Shown: positions 48,128 through 56,967, counted from the stretch's first letter. The stretch: DNA of 56,967 bases from Bryobacterales bacterium (GCA_020846745.1 JADLDI010000151.1:1-56967), one strand, 5' to 3'. Program-made: numbers and translations. The notes: a model not told the origin generated them from the sequence alone.

Positions 48128-51064
48128 TTAGATAGTTGCGGTACTGGCACGCACGCGGGCACCGGCCTGCCGCAGCGCTTCCGTCGCGGTTTCTAAGGCC
48201 GCCTGCCGTTCCGTCGCCGTCTTGTGTTGTCTCTCGATTTCCCGTTGAGCCTCCTCCAGAAGAACCAGCCGCTGACCGGCGGCTTCCCGTAATCGGACAA
48301 TCTCCTGTTGCGCCCGTTCCAGTTCCTGCAACCGTTGGTCGGCCGCGGCCTGCAGAATCTCGCGCTCCTGTTCCAATCTCCCGATCAAATCCAGCCGCTC
48401 AGCGGCCGATTGCGCCATGGCTTCCGCACGCTGTTCCGCGGCTAGCCGGGCTGCGGCCGCTTCGTCTCGAGCGATGCAGAGCCGTTCAATCTCCTCGTGA
48501 GCGGAACCGAGTTCAGCCGCGCGAGCGGTTGAAACCTCCATCAGCAGCACCCGCTCCCGCTCCAGTTGCTCGATCAGCCGCAAGCGTTCCGCCGCCGATT
48601 GTTCCAATCCCTTCGCCCATTCGTGACTGGATTCCCAGTCTATTCTCATCTGCTCGGCGGAATTGTGCAGGCGCTCCAACTCCTCCTGGGCCGTCTCTAA
48701 TTTCTTCAGCCGCTCGGCTGCCTGCCGCTCCAGCTCCGATGCATGTCGATGGCTGGCCTCGAGCGACCGCCGCAAATCCTCGTTGGCCGCCCGCAAATTG
48801 CGCGATTCCTCGTGCGAACTGGTCAACTCGGCCAAACGGGTCCGCGCCGCGTCCTCGACGTGCGGCAGATGAGCGAACTGTATTTCGATCAGCGCATCCA
48901 TGCGACGCTGCAACTCGGCTTCGAGTTGGCGGCGCCGGCGCGCGGCTCCGCTAGTCACCTGAAAGCTCAGGTGGGCCGGCGCCGGCAGCGGCCTGATCTC
49001 CGGATTGCGGACCTTCCCGCCCAAGACGCAAGTGAGCGCCGACGACACGGCCTCAACCGGAATCTCGCGGTAGCAATAGGCCCGGTCGAACGAACAAGCC
49101 CACTCACAACCGAAGCAGCCAAGTTCCATCACGACGCCCACCGTCCCGGGTCCCCAGGGTCCGTAGACAGGCCAACCGCCCCCGCCTCCGAACACCACCA
49201 CGCCCGGCACCCCGTACGCTTGCGCCACATGGGCCAGGCCGGAGTCGTTTCCAATCCACGCTCTGGCATGCGACACCACCCCGGCTGCATCGCCCAGTTT
49301 CCCTGGGCCACCCACCCAAACGGTCGCTCCTGGAGGCGCGGCCTCGCGTAGCGCCGCAATATCCGATTCGTCACCCATTACCACCAGCGGCAACGGCAGT
49401 TGTTCCATAACCGATCGGAATCGGTCGGCGCCCCAGGTCTTCAGCGCCACCTGCGCGGCGCCTCCAGGAAAACAAACCACATACTGCCCGCTGATCAGCC
49501 CGTCCGGGCAGGGGAAACGATTCCATCGCTGGACGCTGTTGCCGTCGCCGAACAGCGCAGCAAGCGCTGCGTACCGGTCCCGCTCATGAGCGTATTGCCG
49601 CGGCGCAGGGGCAGCCATCGCCCGCACCTCCCGGCCGAAATCGCGCAACAGAGCGGCCAGCATGCCGCCCGGCGCCTCCGTTGGTTGCGACACAAAGCAG
49701 TTGGTGGTCTCCTTGAGCGATGCCGCTACAAACCAGGTGAGCCACGTCGGCTTAAACTCCGCCGAAATGAATACATCGGCTTTGGGCAACCTGCCTTCTA
49801 GCGCCTCTAACTCGGTGCACAGCCGGGCGCTCGGTGTGGCCTCCAGGTAGGGATTGAAATCCAGCTCGATCACCCGCGATGGAGGCGTTTCCATCAGCTT
49901 CAACGCTTCGGCCGCCCCGCGCCTGCACACCAGCGTCACTTCCTGAAACCGCCGCCTTAACGACGCGAAGAAATCGCCCGCCAGCACCAGGTCGCCCAAA
50001 CCACCCACGTGCAGAACAAGCGCGTGCTCCGCTCGAACGCCGTTTCCGGCGTCCAGCGGCAACGATTCGGCAAGCCGCGCCGCGCGTGTCCTCAGGTGCT
50101 CTGTTTCCACGGTCTTCTGTGTGCCGGCCGCCGCAAGAAGCGAGGCCGCGCTGCCGGCGATTGGTGCTCCTAGTTCCGCGGCCAATCCCTCTATCTTCTC
50201 TCCTTTTCGAGGCAAAAGCACAATCGGTACTTTCGCAATTGCCGCCTGAACGCAAAAATGATATCGTTGGCCGATCGCCAGCCGGGCGGCGGCCACAAGC
50301 CCGACCGCTTCGTCGGGAGAGTAGTATTCGCGGGGCGCGGATATGCCAAGGCGCCGCAGTTCGGCGAACCCCGCCGCTTCGGATTCAGGCCTTATCTCAT
50401 TGCAGAAAAACCCTAATTGGAAGGTTTTCGACAGTTCCCGCAGCGCTTCTTCGATCCAGCCGGGCGGGCGAATAATGTCCAGCACCGCCAGCGGCTTTGT
50501 CCCATCCCAACCCGCATTCCTCCAAACCTCCCGTGCCCATTGCCGGCGGTCTTCGGTTTCCCGGTACAGCCATCCCCAATCCGCCGCAACCTGAACACGT
50601 TCGGGCGCGACTCCCAAATCGAGCAACGCGTGGCGGCACCGCTCTGTCCGCACGCGCCACCAGCGGATGGGCAAAAACGCCTCGGCAAACAGGCTTCGCG
50701 CACGCGCCGACCGCAGGTGATCGACCCCCGTTCCGATCACGTCCACCCACCAGCCGCGCTCATGGCAGCGCAGCAATCTCGGCGCCAGGAATTCGAGCGG
50801 AAACCGCAGCCCCTCCGCCTCGCTAATCGTTCCGCCAATCAACAGCGCCGGGCCCGACGGCATGCTGTTGGCGGCTACATAATGATGTTGGGGCGGATAC
50901 GTGCGGTGCTGTCTCGCCGCTAACGGAAACACCGGCACTTCGAGCGTAATCGCCGGATCCAGTTGCTGCCAGAACGCCCGATGAACCAGTTCGTCGCCGA
51001 TGTTGCCGGCGCCCACACCGATCGGCAGCAGAAACGCGCCCGGCCTTCTAAAGCCCGTCTTCAT
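48128..51064 (-). CDS. Fusion: polysaccharide pyruvyltransferase-like + GT9 glycosyltransferase + long coiled coil
   Basis: 978 residues in three parts. Residues ~10-330 resemble polysaccharide pyruvyltransferases (GVGAGNIGDELVHRAF, GPALLIGGTIS, RLAIGQRYHFCVQA). Residues ~345-680 are a GT9/heptosyltransferase-like domain (ALVLHVGGLGDLVLAGDFF, CFPGGAAQVALKTWGAD, WIGNDSGLAHVAQAYGVPGV). Residues ~715-978 are an alpha-helical coiled coil with recurrent AAERL and QEEIERL-type heptads. The protein probably adds two decorations to one glycan, with the coil as spacer or scaffold. It overlaps the upstream TPR/ASPIC gene by four bases (ATGA). Confidence 0.75.
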   Translation of the reverse strand: MKTGFRRPGAFLLPIGVGAGNIGDELVHRAFWQQLDPAITLEVPVFPLAARQHRTYPPQHHYVAANSMPSGPALLIGGTISEAEGLRFPLEFLAPRLLRCHERGWWVDVIGTGVDHLRSARARSLFAEAFLPIRWWRVRTERCRHALLDLGVAPERVQVAADWGWLYRETEDRRQWAREVWRNAGWDGTKPLAVLDIIRPPGWIEEALRELSKTFQLGFFCNEIRPESEAAGFAELRRLGISAPREYYSPDEAVGLVAAARLAIGQRYHFCVQAAIAKVPIVLLPRKGEKIEGLAAELGAPIAGSAASLLAAAGTQKTVETEHLRTRAARLAESLPLDAGNGVRAEHALVLHVGGLGDLVLAGDFFASLRRRFQEVTLVCRRGAAEALKLMETPPSRVIELDFNPYLEATPSARLCTELEALEGRLPKADVFISAEFKPTWLTWFVAASLKETTNCFVSQPTEAPGGMLAALLRDFGREVRAMAAPAPRQYAHERDRYAALAALFGDGNSVQRWNRFPCPDGLISGQYVVCFPGGAAQVALKTWGADRFRSVMEQLPLPLVVMGDESDIAALREAAPPGATVWVGGPGKLGDAAGVVSHARAWIGNDSGLAHVAQAYGVPGVVVFGGGGGWPVYGPWGPGTVGVVMELGCFGCEWACSFDRAYCYREIPVEAVSSALTCVLGGKVRNPEIRPLPAPAHLSFQVTSGAARRRRQLEAELQRRMDALIEIQFAHLPHVEDAARTRLAELTSSHEESRNLRAANEDLRRSLEASHRHASELERQAAERLKKLETAQEELERLHNSAEQMRIDWESSHEWAKGLEQSAAERLRLIEQLERERVLLMEVSTARAAELGSAHEEIERLCIARDEAAAARLAAEQRAEAMAQSAAERLDLIGRLEQEREILQAAADQRLQELERAQQEIVRLREAAGQRLVLLEEAQREIERQHKTATERQAALETATEALRQAGARVRASTATI

Positions 51065-53226
51065 TCAGGCTCTACCACTTCATTCACCGTGTTCGCCTTG
51101 AACGGCCTGATTGTTTGCCGCCGGCCCGAGGGCCACTCCACTTCCACCACCGCTTGGGTTGCATCCTCCTGGGCAAGCCCAAAGTGCGCCACCGCCGGAA
51201 CCGACGCGCCGTAGCCGCCCGCCGTCGTCACTCGGCTCCACTGCGCGCCCCCGGCGGAGCTTAGGAGTTTGATCCTGGCTCCGATTCCATCGCGGTTCGA
51301 CGTCCGGCCATGCAGCCGGAACGCGGTCCAATTACCCGCCGCCGGCGTTCGATTCCACAAAACAACCGCCGGCTCGTTCAGCCGCGTCGCCACCAGATCC
51401 AGCCGGCCGTCGTTATCCAGGTCGGCCCATGCCAGTCCACGGTGGAACGCCGTACCGGTGATTGCCGACGCGTCGAACGTTCCGTCGCCGCGATTCCGAT
51501 ACACCTGGCAAGGTTGGCGCGACTGGCGCCCCGATGTGACTTCAGCGTTGTCCATCACGTGCCCGTTGGCCGTCGCCAGGTCCTTCCACCCGTCATTGTC
51601 GAAGTCCGCCACCGCGCTCGACCAGCCGCTCCACGCAAGCGATGCCTTGCCCACGCCGCTCGCCAGTGTCACGTCGCCGAACCGTGCGCCCAGGTTTTTG
51701 AAAAGCGGAAACATCTCATTGCTCAGCGCCGTTATGAACAAATCGTCGCGCCCGTCGTTGTTCCAGTCCTTCCATTCCACGCCCATCGATGAAACGGGTG
51801 TTCCGTTTTCGCTCAACGCGGCATTCGCCTCCAGCGCCACTTCGGAAAACGTCCCGTCCCGGTTATTACGGAAGAGGAAGTTCGGGGTCGTGTCGTTGCC
51901 GACAAAAACATCCGGCCAGTTATCGCCTTCCAGGTCGCCGATCGCTACCCCCATTCCCTTACCCTTCAATCGCCCGATACCCGAGCGCTCCGACACCTCC
52001 TCGAATGTCCCATCCCCGCGATTGTGCAGCAGCACGTTTGCGAGCGGCGCGTACATCTTCGGATGGCAGTATTGCGTTACGCCCAGCGCACCGCAAACCG
52101 GTTCGTTTTGGGCATTCCAATCCACGTAGCGGACAACGAACAAATCCAGCCGCCCATCACGGTCGTAATCGAACCACGCGGCGGCGACACTCCAGCCGTC
52201 AATGGCCGGAATCGCGACGGGTGCAAACGTCCCATCTCCGCGATTGTTGTACAGCACCGCGCCATTCACACCCGTGACAAACAAATCGGCGTCACCGTCG
52301 TTGTCGTAATCGGCGGCGGCCACCCCCATGGCGAAATGCGCGCCTTGTAGTCCCGCCGCCTGCGTCGCATCCTCGAATTCGCCGTTGCCTTTATTCCTCA
52401 GCAAACCGTTCCAAAACCGGTGCGGCCTCTTGTCCAGCCCCGGCATGGAAGCGCCATTCGCGAAAAACAGGTCCAATCTGCCGTCGTTGTCGTAGTCGAG
52501 AATAGCCACCCCGGCGATCATCGTTTCCGGCAAATGGCGCTTCCCCGCGGCGCCGTTGCGAACCGTGAACGGCAACTCCTGCTGTTCGAACCGGATCGTC
52601 GGCGCAGCCCCCGGCGCCGGCGTGCGTGGCTGGCGCCGGAAGCGCGCGTAGTCCTCCAAGGCCTGTTTGTCTCCCGCGGCGATCGCGTCGCGGAACAGCT
52701 TGTCGGCTTCCGCAAAATGGTTCAGCTTCTCGTGCGCTAACGCCAGGCCCAACAGAACCCGTCCGGGCTTGGCCCCGGTTTTCCGGGCCTTCTCGAACGC
52801 CCCCAGTGCCGGCTCCAGCCGCCCCAGCACATACAACGTCCGTCCATGGTAGTAGCACGCGTCCGGATCGGTGGGCTTCAATTCGCACGCGCGGCGGAAG
52901 GGAGCCTCCGCCAGCACGAACTTCTCCTGGGCGGCATAGGTCATCCCCAGCCATTTGTGGACAGCCGCATCGCTCGGCAGGGCGCGCAGCGCTTCCGCAA
53001 ACCAGCGTTCCGCCGCCGGCCAGTCCTTCACCTGAAAGGCGGCCTGTCCGCGCTCGAAGGGCGTCTGCCACAACAGTATCAGGAATGGAAGATAACCCGG
53101 CAATTCACTATTGTCGGTCAGAACACCCGGCCGCATGCTCCAGGTCCACGCCCCCCCAGCCGCCTGCGGCCTCCAGCCCGGTTTCAGGGTTATCAGTGAA
53201 GGAATTATCGTCACACCAATCACCAA
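51061..53226 (-). CDS. TPR + FG-GAP + ASPIC/UnbV (CRTAC-like) protein
   Basis: Up to 721 residues. A start at 53136 is equally possible, because the first 30 residues show no clear signal and a hydrophobic stretch (YLPFLILLWQ) lies at about 46-55. Tetratricopeptide repeats occupy about 55-185 (AERWFAEALRALPSDAAVHK). FG-GAP/VCBS blades occupy about 235-620 (ILDYDNDGRLDLFF, AADYDNDGDADLFV, DLDNDGRLDLVA). The final ~75 residues are the ASPIC/UnbV domain (RDGIGARIKL, VEWPSGRRQTI). Such proteins are secreted and of unknown function. Coupling to the glycan enzymes suggests surface display. Confidence 0.85.
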   Translation of the reverse strand: MVIGVTIIPSLITLKPGWRPQAAGGAWTWSMRPGVLTDNSELPGYLPFLILLWQTPFERGQAAFQVKDWPAAERWFAEALRALPSDAAVHKWLGMTYAAQEKFVLAEAPFRRACELKPTDPDACYYHGRTLYVLGRLEPALGAFEKARKTGAKPGRVLLGLALAHEKLNHFAEADKLFRDAIAAGDKQALEDYARFRRQPRTPAPGAAPTIRFEQQELPFTVRNGAAGKRHLPETMIAGVAILDYDNDGRLDLFFANGASMPGLDKRPHRFWNGLLRNKGNGEFEDATQAAGLQGAHFAMGVAAADYDNDGDADLFVTGVNGAVLYNNRGDGTFAPVAIPAIDGWSVAAAWFDYDRDGRLDLFVVRYVDWNAQNEPVCGALGVTQYCHPKMYAPLANVLLHNRGDGTFEEVSERSGIGRLKGKGMGVAIGDLEGDNWPDVFVGNDTTPNFLFRNNRDGTFSEVALEANAALSENGTPVSSMGVEWKDWNNDGRDDLFITALSNEMFPLFKNLGARFGDVTLASGVGKASLAWSGWSSAVADFDNDGWKDLATANGHVMDNAEVTSGRQSRQPCQVYRNRGDGTFDASAITGTAFHRGLAWADLDNDGRLDLVATRLNEPAVVLWNRTPAAGNWTAFRLHGRTSNRDGIGARIKLLSSAGGAQWSRVTTAGGYGASVPAVAHFGLAQEDATQAVVEVEWPSGRRQTIRPFKANTVNEVVEPE

Positions 53227-53250
53227 ACCCCAAGGCGTTGCTATTTTTAC

Positions 53251-53332
53251 TTGTTCTTACCAAAAACGGAGTGATATTCTAAGCGCAATCCGCCCGCGAG
53301 GGGCAAAATCAAAACCAGATCCTTTTGAGGAG
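53251..53332 (+). promoter_or_regulatory. Putative promoter and ribosome site of the second Oar-like gene
   Basis: TTGTTC (53251-53256) and TATTCT (53275-53280) are 18 bases apart, a modest sigma70 match. GAGGAG at 53327-53332 is an excellent ribosome site five bases before the ATG and fixes the start at 53338. Confidence 0.45.
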
Positions 53333-53337
53333 AACAG

Positions 53338-56300
53338 ATGTTTCGCTTTCTGCTTGCTCTAGCAGTGTCCGCGTTGTCACTGTTGGCTCAGGTGGACCGC
53401 GGTTCGATCGCTGGGTCCATTACCGATCCCAGCGGCGCCGTCGTCGCCGGAGTAAACGTACGCATCGTTAACGAGGCCACAAATGTCTCGCAAACCACGA
53501 TTTCAAGCCAACAAGGTACCTTCCAATTCTTCAGCCTGCCTATCGGGCTGTATACACTTACCGCCGAATCGCAGGGGTTTCGCCGGCAGGAAATCAAGGG
53601 CATCAAGGTAGAGGTGAACCAGCAGGCCCGCGCCGACGTGGCGATGCAGGTCGGTGAAGTCAACCAGACCGTAGAAGTAGCGGCTCAGGCATCGCTGATC
53701 CAAACCGAATCAACTGACGTTGGTACGGTTATCGATTCCAAGCGGTTCCTGGACCTTCCGTTAACGCTCGGTGGCGGCATTCGAAATCCGTCCGCCTTTA
53801 TCTTTCTGTCGCCTGGTGTTTCGCCGGGAAATACCTGGGAAAAACACATTGGAGGCGGCGGATCGTTCAACGACCAGATCTATTACGACGGCATTGCTCT
53901 CTCGCGCGGCGATTTGGCCAACGATGCGGAAGTGAATCCGTCCGTCGACGCGATTGCCGAATTTAAGCTGGTCACCAACAACTACTCGGCCGAATACACT
54001 CACGCGCTGTCCGGCGTCACCAGCTACACCATGAAGAGCGGCACGAATGCGCTCCACGGCTCGGCCTTCGAATTCCTGGCCAACGAGAAGCTCGATGCGC
54101 GCGGGTTCTTTGCGCCCTCCAAAGCGCCCCGCAAGCAGAACGAGTGGGGCTTCACGGCGGGCGGCCCGGTATGGATTCCAAAGCTCTACAACGGCCGCAA
54201 CCGCACCTTCTGGTTCTTTTCGTTCGACCAGTTCTATCTACGCGGCGGCCAGTTGGCCGGGTACAACACCAACGCCACCCAAAAGATGCTGAATGGCGAC
54301 TTCTCCGAGTGGCCCGCCGGCATCTACGATCCGGCGTCCACGCAGATAGCGGCCGATGGCACGGTCACGCGCGCGCTGTTCCCGGGCAACATCATTCCCA
54401 AGAGCCGGTTCAGCGCAATCTCCTCGAAGTTGGCCGCGGTGTATCCGGCCGCGGAGTTGCCCGGCCTCGCCAACAACTCGATCGCGCCGCTCGGCAGTCC
54501 TATGTCCGACCAGCGCACGTCCGGCTTCAAGCTCGATCACAACATCAACGCCAGCCACCGCTTGAGCGGCATGTTCAACTTCACCGACCGTCCGTCGATC
54601 AAGAGCCCGGCGCCGTCGCGGTTGCTCGCGATTGGCCGCTCGCCGCTCATCGAGAACTACAACTTCCAGGTTGTGACCACGCGCCTGATCCGCCTGAATT
54701 ACGACTGGACGATCAGCCCGTCGCTCATCAATCACCTGGGTACCGGCTTCTCGCGGTTCCGCAATCCGAACTTCTCGCTCGGCTTCAACCAGGGCGTTAT
54801 CAACCAATTGGGCCTCAGAGGCGTGCAGTTCGACCTGGCCCCGACGGTACAGTTCACGCAAGGCTACACACGGTTGGGCGACGATATCGCATCGGATAAC
54901 TACTTCACCACGCTGTCGCTCGTCGACAACCTGACCTGGGTTAAGAATAAGCACACCATCAAAATCGGTTTTGAAGTGCAGGCGCACCGCGACAACTACC
55001 GCAACTACGGCGGTGGCGGCGGCACCTTCAACTTCTCCCATCTTGAAACCGCTCTTCCCGGAGTCGCGAACTCCGGCAACGCGTTTGCCAGCTTCCTGCT
55101 GGGCGCGGTCGACTCCGGCCAGTCCTACTTCCGCGACTCGCTGCCCGGCGGCCGCTACAAGTACTTCGGCTGGTTCATCGACGACACCTATAAGGTAACC
55201 TCCAAGCTGACCCTCAACATGGGGTTGCGCTACGAAATCCAGACCCCCTCGGCCGACCCGCTGGGCCGGTTGTCCTACGTCGATTTCTCCGTACCCAATC
55301 CCGGCGCAGGTAACCTGCCCGGCGCTTATGTGTTCGGCGGCGACGGACCGGGCCGCCAGGGCTGGACCCGTTTCGCCGACATCCATTACAACTACTTCGC
55401 TCCCCGCATCGGGTTCGCCTATCAGGTCGTGCGGAACACGGTGCTGCGCGGCGGCTACGGCATCTTCTACAAGGAGTACATCAACCAGGGCGTGGGCCTG
55501 CCCCAGACCGGGTTCTCCATCACTCCCGTGTTTGCGAGCGCCGACAACGGTCTGACTCCAGGGTTCTACTGGGATAACGGTTTCCCGCAGAACTTCAACA
55601 AGCCTCCATTAATCTCGCCCACCGTGGCCAACGGTCAGGGTGGCGCGTATGTCGATCCGAAATCCGCTGGGGTGATCCCGTATTCGCAGCAATGGAATCT
55701 TACCCTCGAGCGGCAGATAACCAATTCGCTGATGCTGTCGGGCGCCTACGTCGCCAACAAAGTGACGCACATGTACGACCAGCAACAGCGCAATCAGTTG
55801 CCGTATCAGTACTTCCAACTCGGCGAGTCGCTGTTGCGCGCCAACATCCTGTCCCCACAGGCGGTTGCCGCCGGTATCCGCGAGCCGTTCCCTGGTTTCG
55901 CGGCGCTGTATGGTTCCCGCGCCACGGTGGCCCAGGCGCTCCGCCCGTTCCCGCAGTATCAGAACATCTCGACCATTGCCGCGCCGTACGCCAACTCAAA
56001 CTACAACTCGTTCCAGTTCAAGCTGGACCAGAGGTTTGCCCGCGGCTTTGCGTCAACGGTTGCCTATACGTTCTCGAAGATGCTGTCCGACGGGGTCGGC
56101 TTCACCGACGCTCACGGCGGTGTCATTCGCCAGGACTACAACAAGCGGGAAAAATCGTTGTATGCGACGGACCAGACGCACATTCTGACCTTCAGCGTGA
56201 ACTACGCGCTGCCGTGGGGTCCGGGCCGGTCGCGGCAATTGAGTTCGGTCCTGAACAAAATTGCCGGTGGCTGGTCCGTCAACGCCGTAGGCGCCTATTC

Positions 56301-56724
56301 CTCCGGCTTCCCCTTGGCGATTTCAACCCCGAATACCCTGCCGGTATTCAACGGCGGGCTGCGGCCGAACCTGACCGGTCAACCGATCCGGGCGGCGGAA
56401 GGAGCCAATGGGTTCGATCCCAATCGCGACTTCTACCTGAACAAAGCCGCCTTCGCCCTGCCCGGTCCGCTGCAGTTCGGTAACGCGCCGGTATACCTGC
56501 CGGTCCGCCAGCCCACGTTCATTCAGGAGTCGTTCGGCGTATTTAAAGATACGTCGATCGCCGAAAAGATGAACCTGCAGTTCCGCACCGAAATCAGCAA
56601 TCCGCTGAACCGTGTGGTCTTCGCTGCCCCCATCGTAGATCTCTCCTCCGCCGCCTTCGGCAAGATCTCCGGTCAAGGCAACAGCCCCCGCGTCATCCAA
56701 TTCGGCCTCAAGCTCATCTTCTAA
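53338..56724 (+). CDS. Oar-like TonB-dependent outer-membrane receptor (second copy)
   Basis: 1128 residues. A signal peptide (MFRFLLALAVSALSLLAQ) precedes a CarboxypepD_reg domain (about 20-105, SITDPSGAVVAGVNVRIVNE). The plug contains RFLDLPLTLGGG, IYYDGIALSRG and IAEFKLVTNNYSAEY. The barrel ends IQFGLKLIF with the aromatic C-terminus. Domain order and length match the receptor at 40464, but the sequences are well diverged, so this is an old paralogue rather than a recent duplicate. The ligand is unknown. It is transcribed away from the glycan cluster and is followed by a strong palindrome. Confidence 0.88.
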   Translation: MFRFLLALAVSALSLLAQVDRGSIAGSITDPSGAVVAGVNVRIVNEATNVSQTTISSQQGTFQFFSLPIGLYTLTAESQGFRRQEIKGIKVEVNQQARADVAMQVGEVNQTVEVAAQASLIQTESTDVGTVIDSKRFLDLPLTLGGGIRNPSAFIFLSPGVSPGNTWEKHIGGGGSFNDQIYYDGIALSRGDLANDAEVNPSVDAIAEFKLVTNNYSAEYTHALSGVTSYTMKSGTNALHGSAFEFLANEKLDARGFFAPSKAPRKQNEWGFTAGGPVWIPKLYNGRNRTFWFFSFDQFYLRGGQLAGYNTNATQKMLNGDFSEWPAGIYDPASTQIAADGTVTRALFPGNIIPKSRFSAISSKLAAVYPAAELPGLANNSIAPLGSPMSDQRTSGFKLDHNINASHRLSGMFNFTDRPSIKSPAPSRLLAIGRSPLIENYNFQVVTTRLIRLNYDWTISPSLINHLGTGFSRFRNPNFSLGFNQGVINQLGLRGVQFDLAPTVQFTQGYTRLGDDIASDNYFTTLSLVDNLTWVKNKHTIKIGFEVQAHRDNYRNYGGGGGTFNFSHLETALPGVANSGNAFASFLLGAVDSGQSYFRDSLPGGRYKYFGWFIDDTYKVTSKLTLNMGLRYEIQTPSADPLGRLSYVDFSVPNPGAGNLPGAYVFGGDGPGRQGWTRFADIHYNYFAPRIGFAYQVVRNTVLRGGYGIFYKEYINQGVGLPQTGFSITPVFASADNGLTPGFYWDNGFPQNFNKPPLISPTVANGQGGAYVDPKSAGVIPYSQQWNLTLERQITNSLMLSGAYVANKVTHMYDQQQRNQLPYQYFQLGESLLRANILSPQAVAAGIREPFPGFAALYGSRATVAQALRPFPQYQNISTIAAPYANSNYNSFQFKLDQRFARGFASTVAYTFSKMLSDGVGFTDAHGGVIRQDYNKREKSLYATDQTHILTFSVNYALPWGPGRSRQLSSVLNKIAGGWSVNAVGAYSSGFPLAISTPNTLPVFNGGLRPNLTGQPIRAAEGANGFDPNRDFYLNKAAFALPGPLQFGNAPVYLPVRQPTFIQESFGVFKDTSIAEKMNLQFRTEISNPLNRVVFAAPIVDLSSAAFGKISGQGNSPRVIQFGLKLIF

Positions 56725-56729
56725 TCCGT

Positions 56730-56766
56730 GGCCTGTCCCCGATATCGCCGATATCGGGGACAGGCC
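56730..56766. repeat. Perfect 18-bp palindrome (REP-like or terminator)
   Basis: GGCCTGTCCCCGATATCG (56730-56747) and its exact complement (56749-56766) flank a single base. It lies five bases after the receptor stop and 48 bases before a RAYT gene. No T-run follows, so a REP-like element recognised by the transposase fits better than an intrinsic terminator, though it may also end the transcript. Confidence 0.8.
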
Positions 56767-56789
56767 CCGAATGAAGAGAGAATTTTCTG

Positions 56790-56825
56790 CTGGCGGGCCC
56801 ACTTCTATGGAGTATGGCCCGCCAG
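56790..56825 (+). repeat. Inverted repeat covering the RAYT start codon
   Basis: CTGGCGGGCC (56790-56799) pairs perfectly with GGCCCGCCAG (56816-56825) around a 16-base loop. The ATG at 56814-56816 sits at the loop/stem border and the following codons lie in the right arm. In mRNA this would hide the start region. It may equally be a DNA site bound by the transposase. Confidence 0.7.
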
Positions 56826-56967
56826 AAGCGTTTTGTCCGCACCGGCGAACCCGTCCACGCCACCGCCCGCGGCGTCAACCGCACCCCCATCTTCCGCCAC
56901 GGCTTCGACAAGCGTAAGTACCTCAAACGATTCGCCTTAGTCGCCGAACAGGAAGGCGTCGAGGTCC
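56814..56967 (+). CDS. REP-associated tyrosine transposase (Y1/RAYT), N-terminal part
   Basis: The first 51 codons are present before the window ends. MARQKRFVRTGEPVHATARG then VNRTPIFRHGFDKRKYLKRF is the typical start of IS200-like Y1 transposases of the RAYT group. The catalytic HUH and tyrosine residues lie beyond the edge. These single-copy enzymes process REP palindromes, and two palindromes lie directly upstream. No ribosome site is obvious ahead of the ATG, and the start is embedded in a hairpin. Confidence 0.8.
   Translation, partial: MARQKRFVRTGEPVHATARGVNRTPIFRHGFDKRKYLKRFALVAEQEGVEV

Noticed and set aside
54238..55386. 382-residue minus-strand frame within the second Oar-like receptor
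   Set aside because: Antisense shadow; the plus strand encodes the receptor barrel.
56730..56766. Rho-independent terminator for the second Oar-like gene
   Set aside because: The stem is perfect but no T-run follows and the loop is one base, so it is reported as a palindrome with termination only as a possibility.
1..56967. CRISPR arrays, tRNA or rRNA genes
   Set aside because: Reading the gaps showed no regularly spaced repeats, no cloverleaf with a TTCGA-type T-loop and no rRNA-like conserved blocks.

Overview
The window looks like chromosomal DNA of a high-GC, Gram-negative Acidobacteriota, most likely of the Bryobacterales/Solibacter type. The inference rests on gene content: two ~1130-residue Oar-like TonB-dependent receptors with an N-terminal carboxypeptidase-regulatory domain, FG-GAP/ASPIC-UnbV and PD40 secreted proteins, outer-membrane lipopolysaccharide genes (lpxC, kdsC) and several dispersed ~60-bp intergenic repeats. 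No marker that fixes the species is present, and I see no rRNA, tRNA or CRISPR array.

Layout. 0-6.6 kb: tail of an unknown or transposase-like gene, a repeat, a secreted bicupin, a pentameric ligand-gated channel homologue, a radical SAM enzyme, an FG-GAP protein, a MetE-like protein and a PD40 protein. 6.6-9.4 kb (minus): FGGY kinase, kdsC and an ACT-domain gene. 9.4-19.1 kb (plus): tilS, ftsH, a HAD phosphatase, a DinG-type helicase, then a three-subunit molybdenum hydroxylase operon ending in a MoaD-like sulfur carrier. 19.1-26.65 kb: accessory region with clustered repeats, a low-GC DUF3800 gene, and a dense set of toxin-antitoxin (TA) modules and a DUF2188/TIR-like pair. Most toxins here are broken, while most antitoxins are open. 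26.7-40.2 kb: core genes, namely a GH36-like glycosidase, a minus-strand lpxC / phosphatidyltransferase / PH-like / ABC exporter run, polA, two small secreted proteins, and the phoH-ybeY-corC-era-BON run. 40.4-56.7 kb: surface and secretion region with two Oar-like receptors flanking a secreted S1-type protease and a glycan cluster (TPR/ASPIC protein, a pyruvyltransferase-GT9-coiled-coil fusion, GT2). The window ends in a REP-associated transposase (RAYT) preceded by two strong palindromes.

How the genes work together. The lpxC, kdsC, ABC exporter and pgsA-like genes serve envelope lipid and LPS formation. PhoH, YbeY and Era act in RNA and ribosome maturation. The FAD, 2Fe-2S and Mo subunits form one enzyme. 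The minus-strand cluster at 46.8-53.2 kb is tightly coupled (4-nt overlap, then 0-nt gap) and probably builds or decorates a surface glycan. The accessory segment is best read as a repeatedly rearranged TA/defence island, whose most interesting uncharacterised component is the DUF2188 + TIR-like gene pair, present as one intact and two decayed copies.
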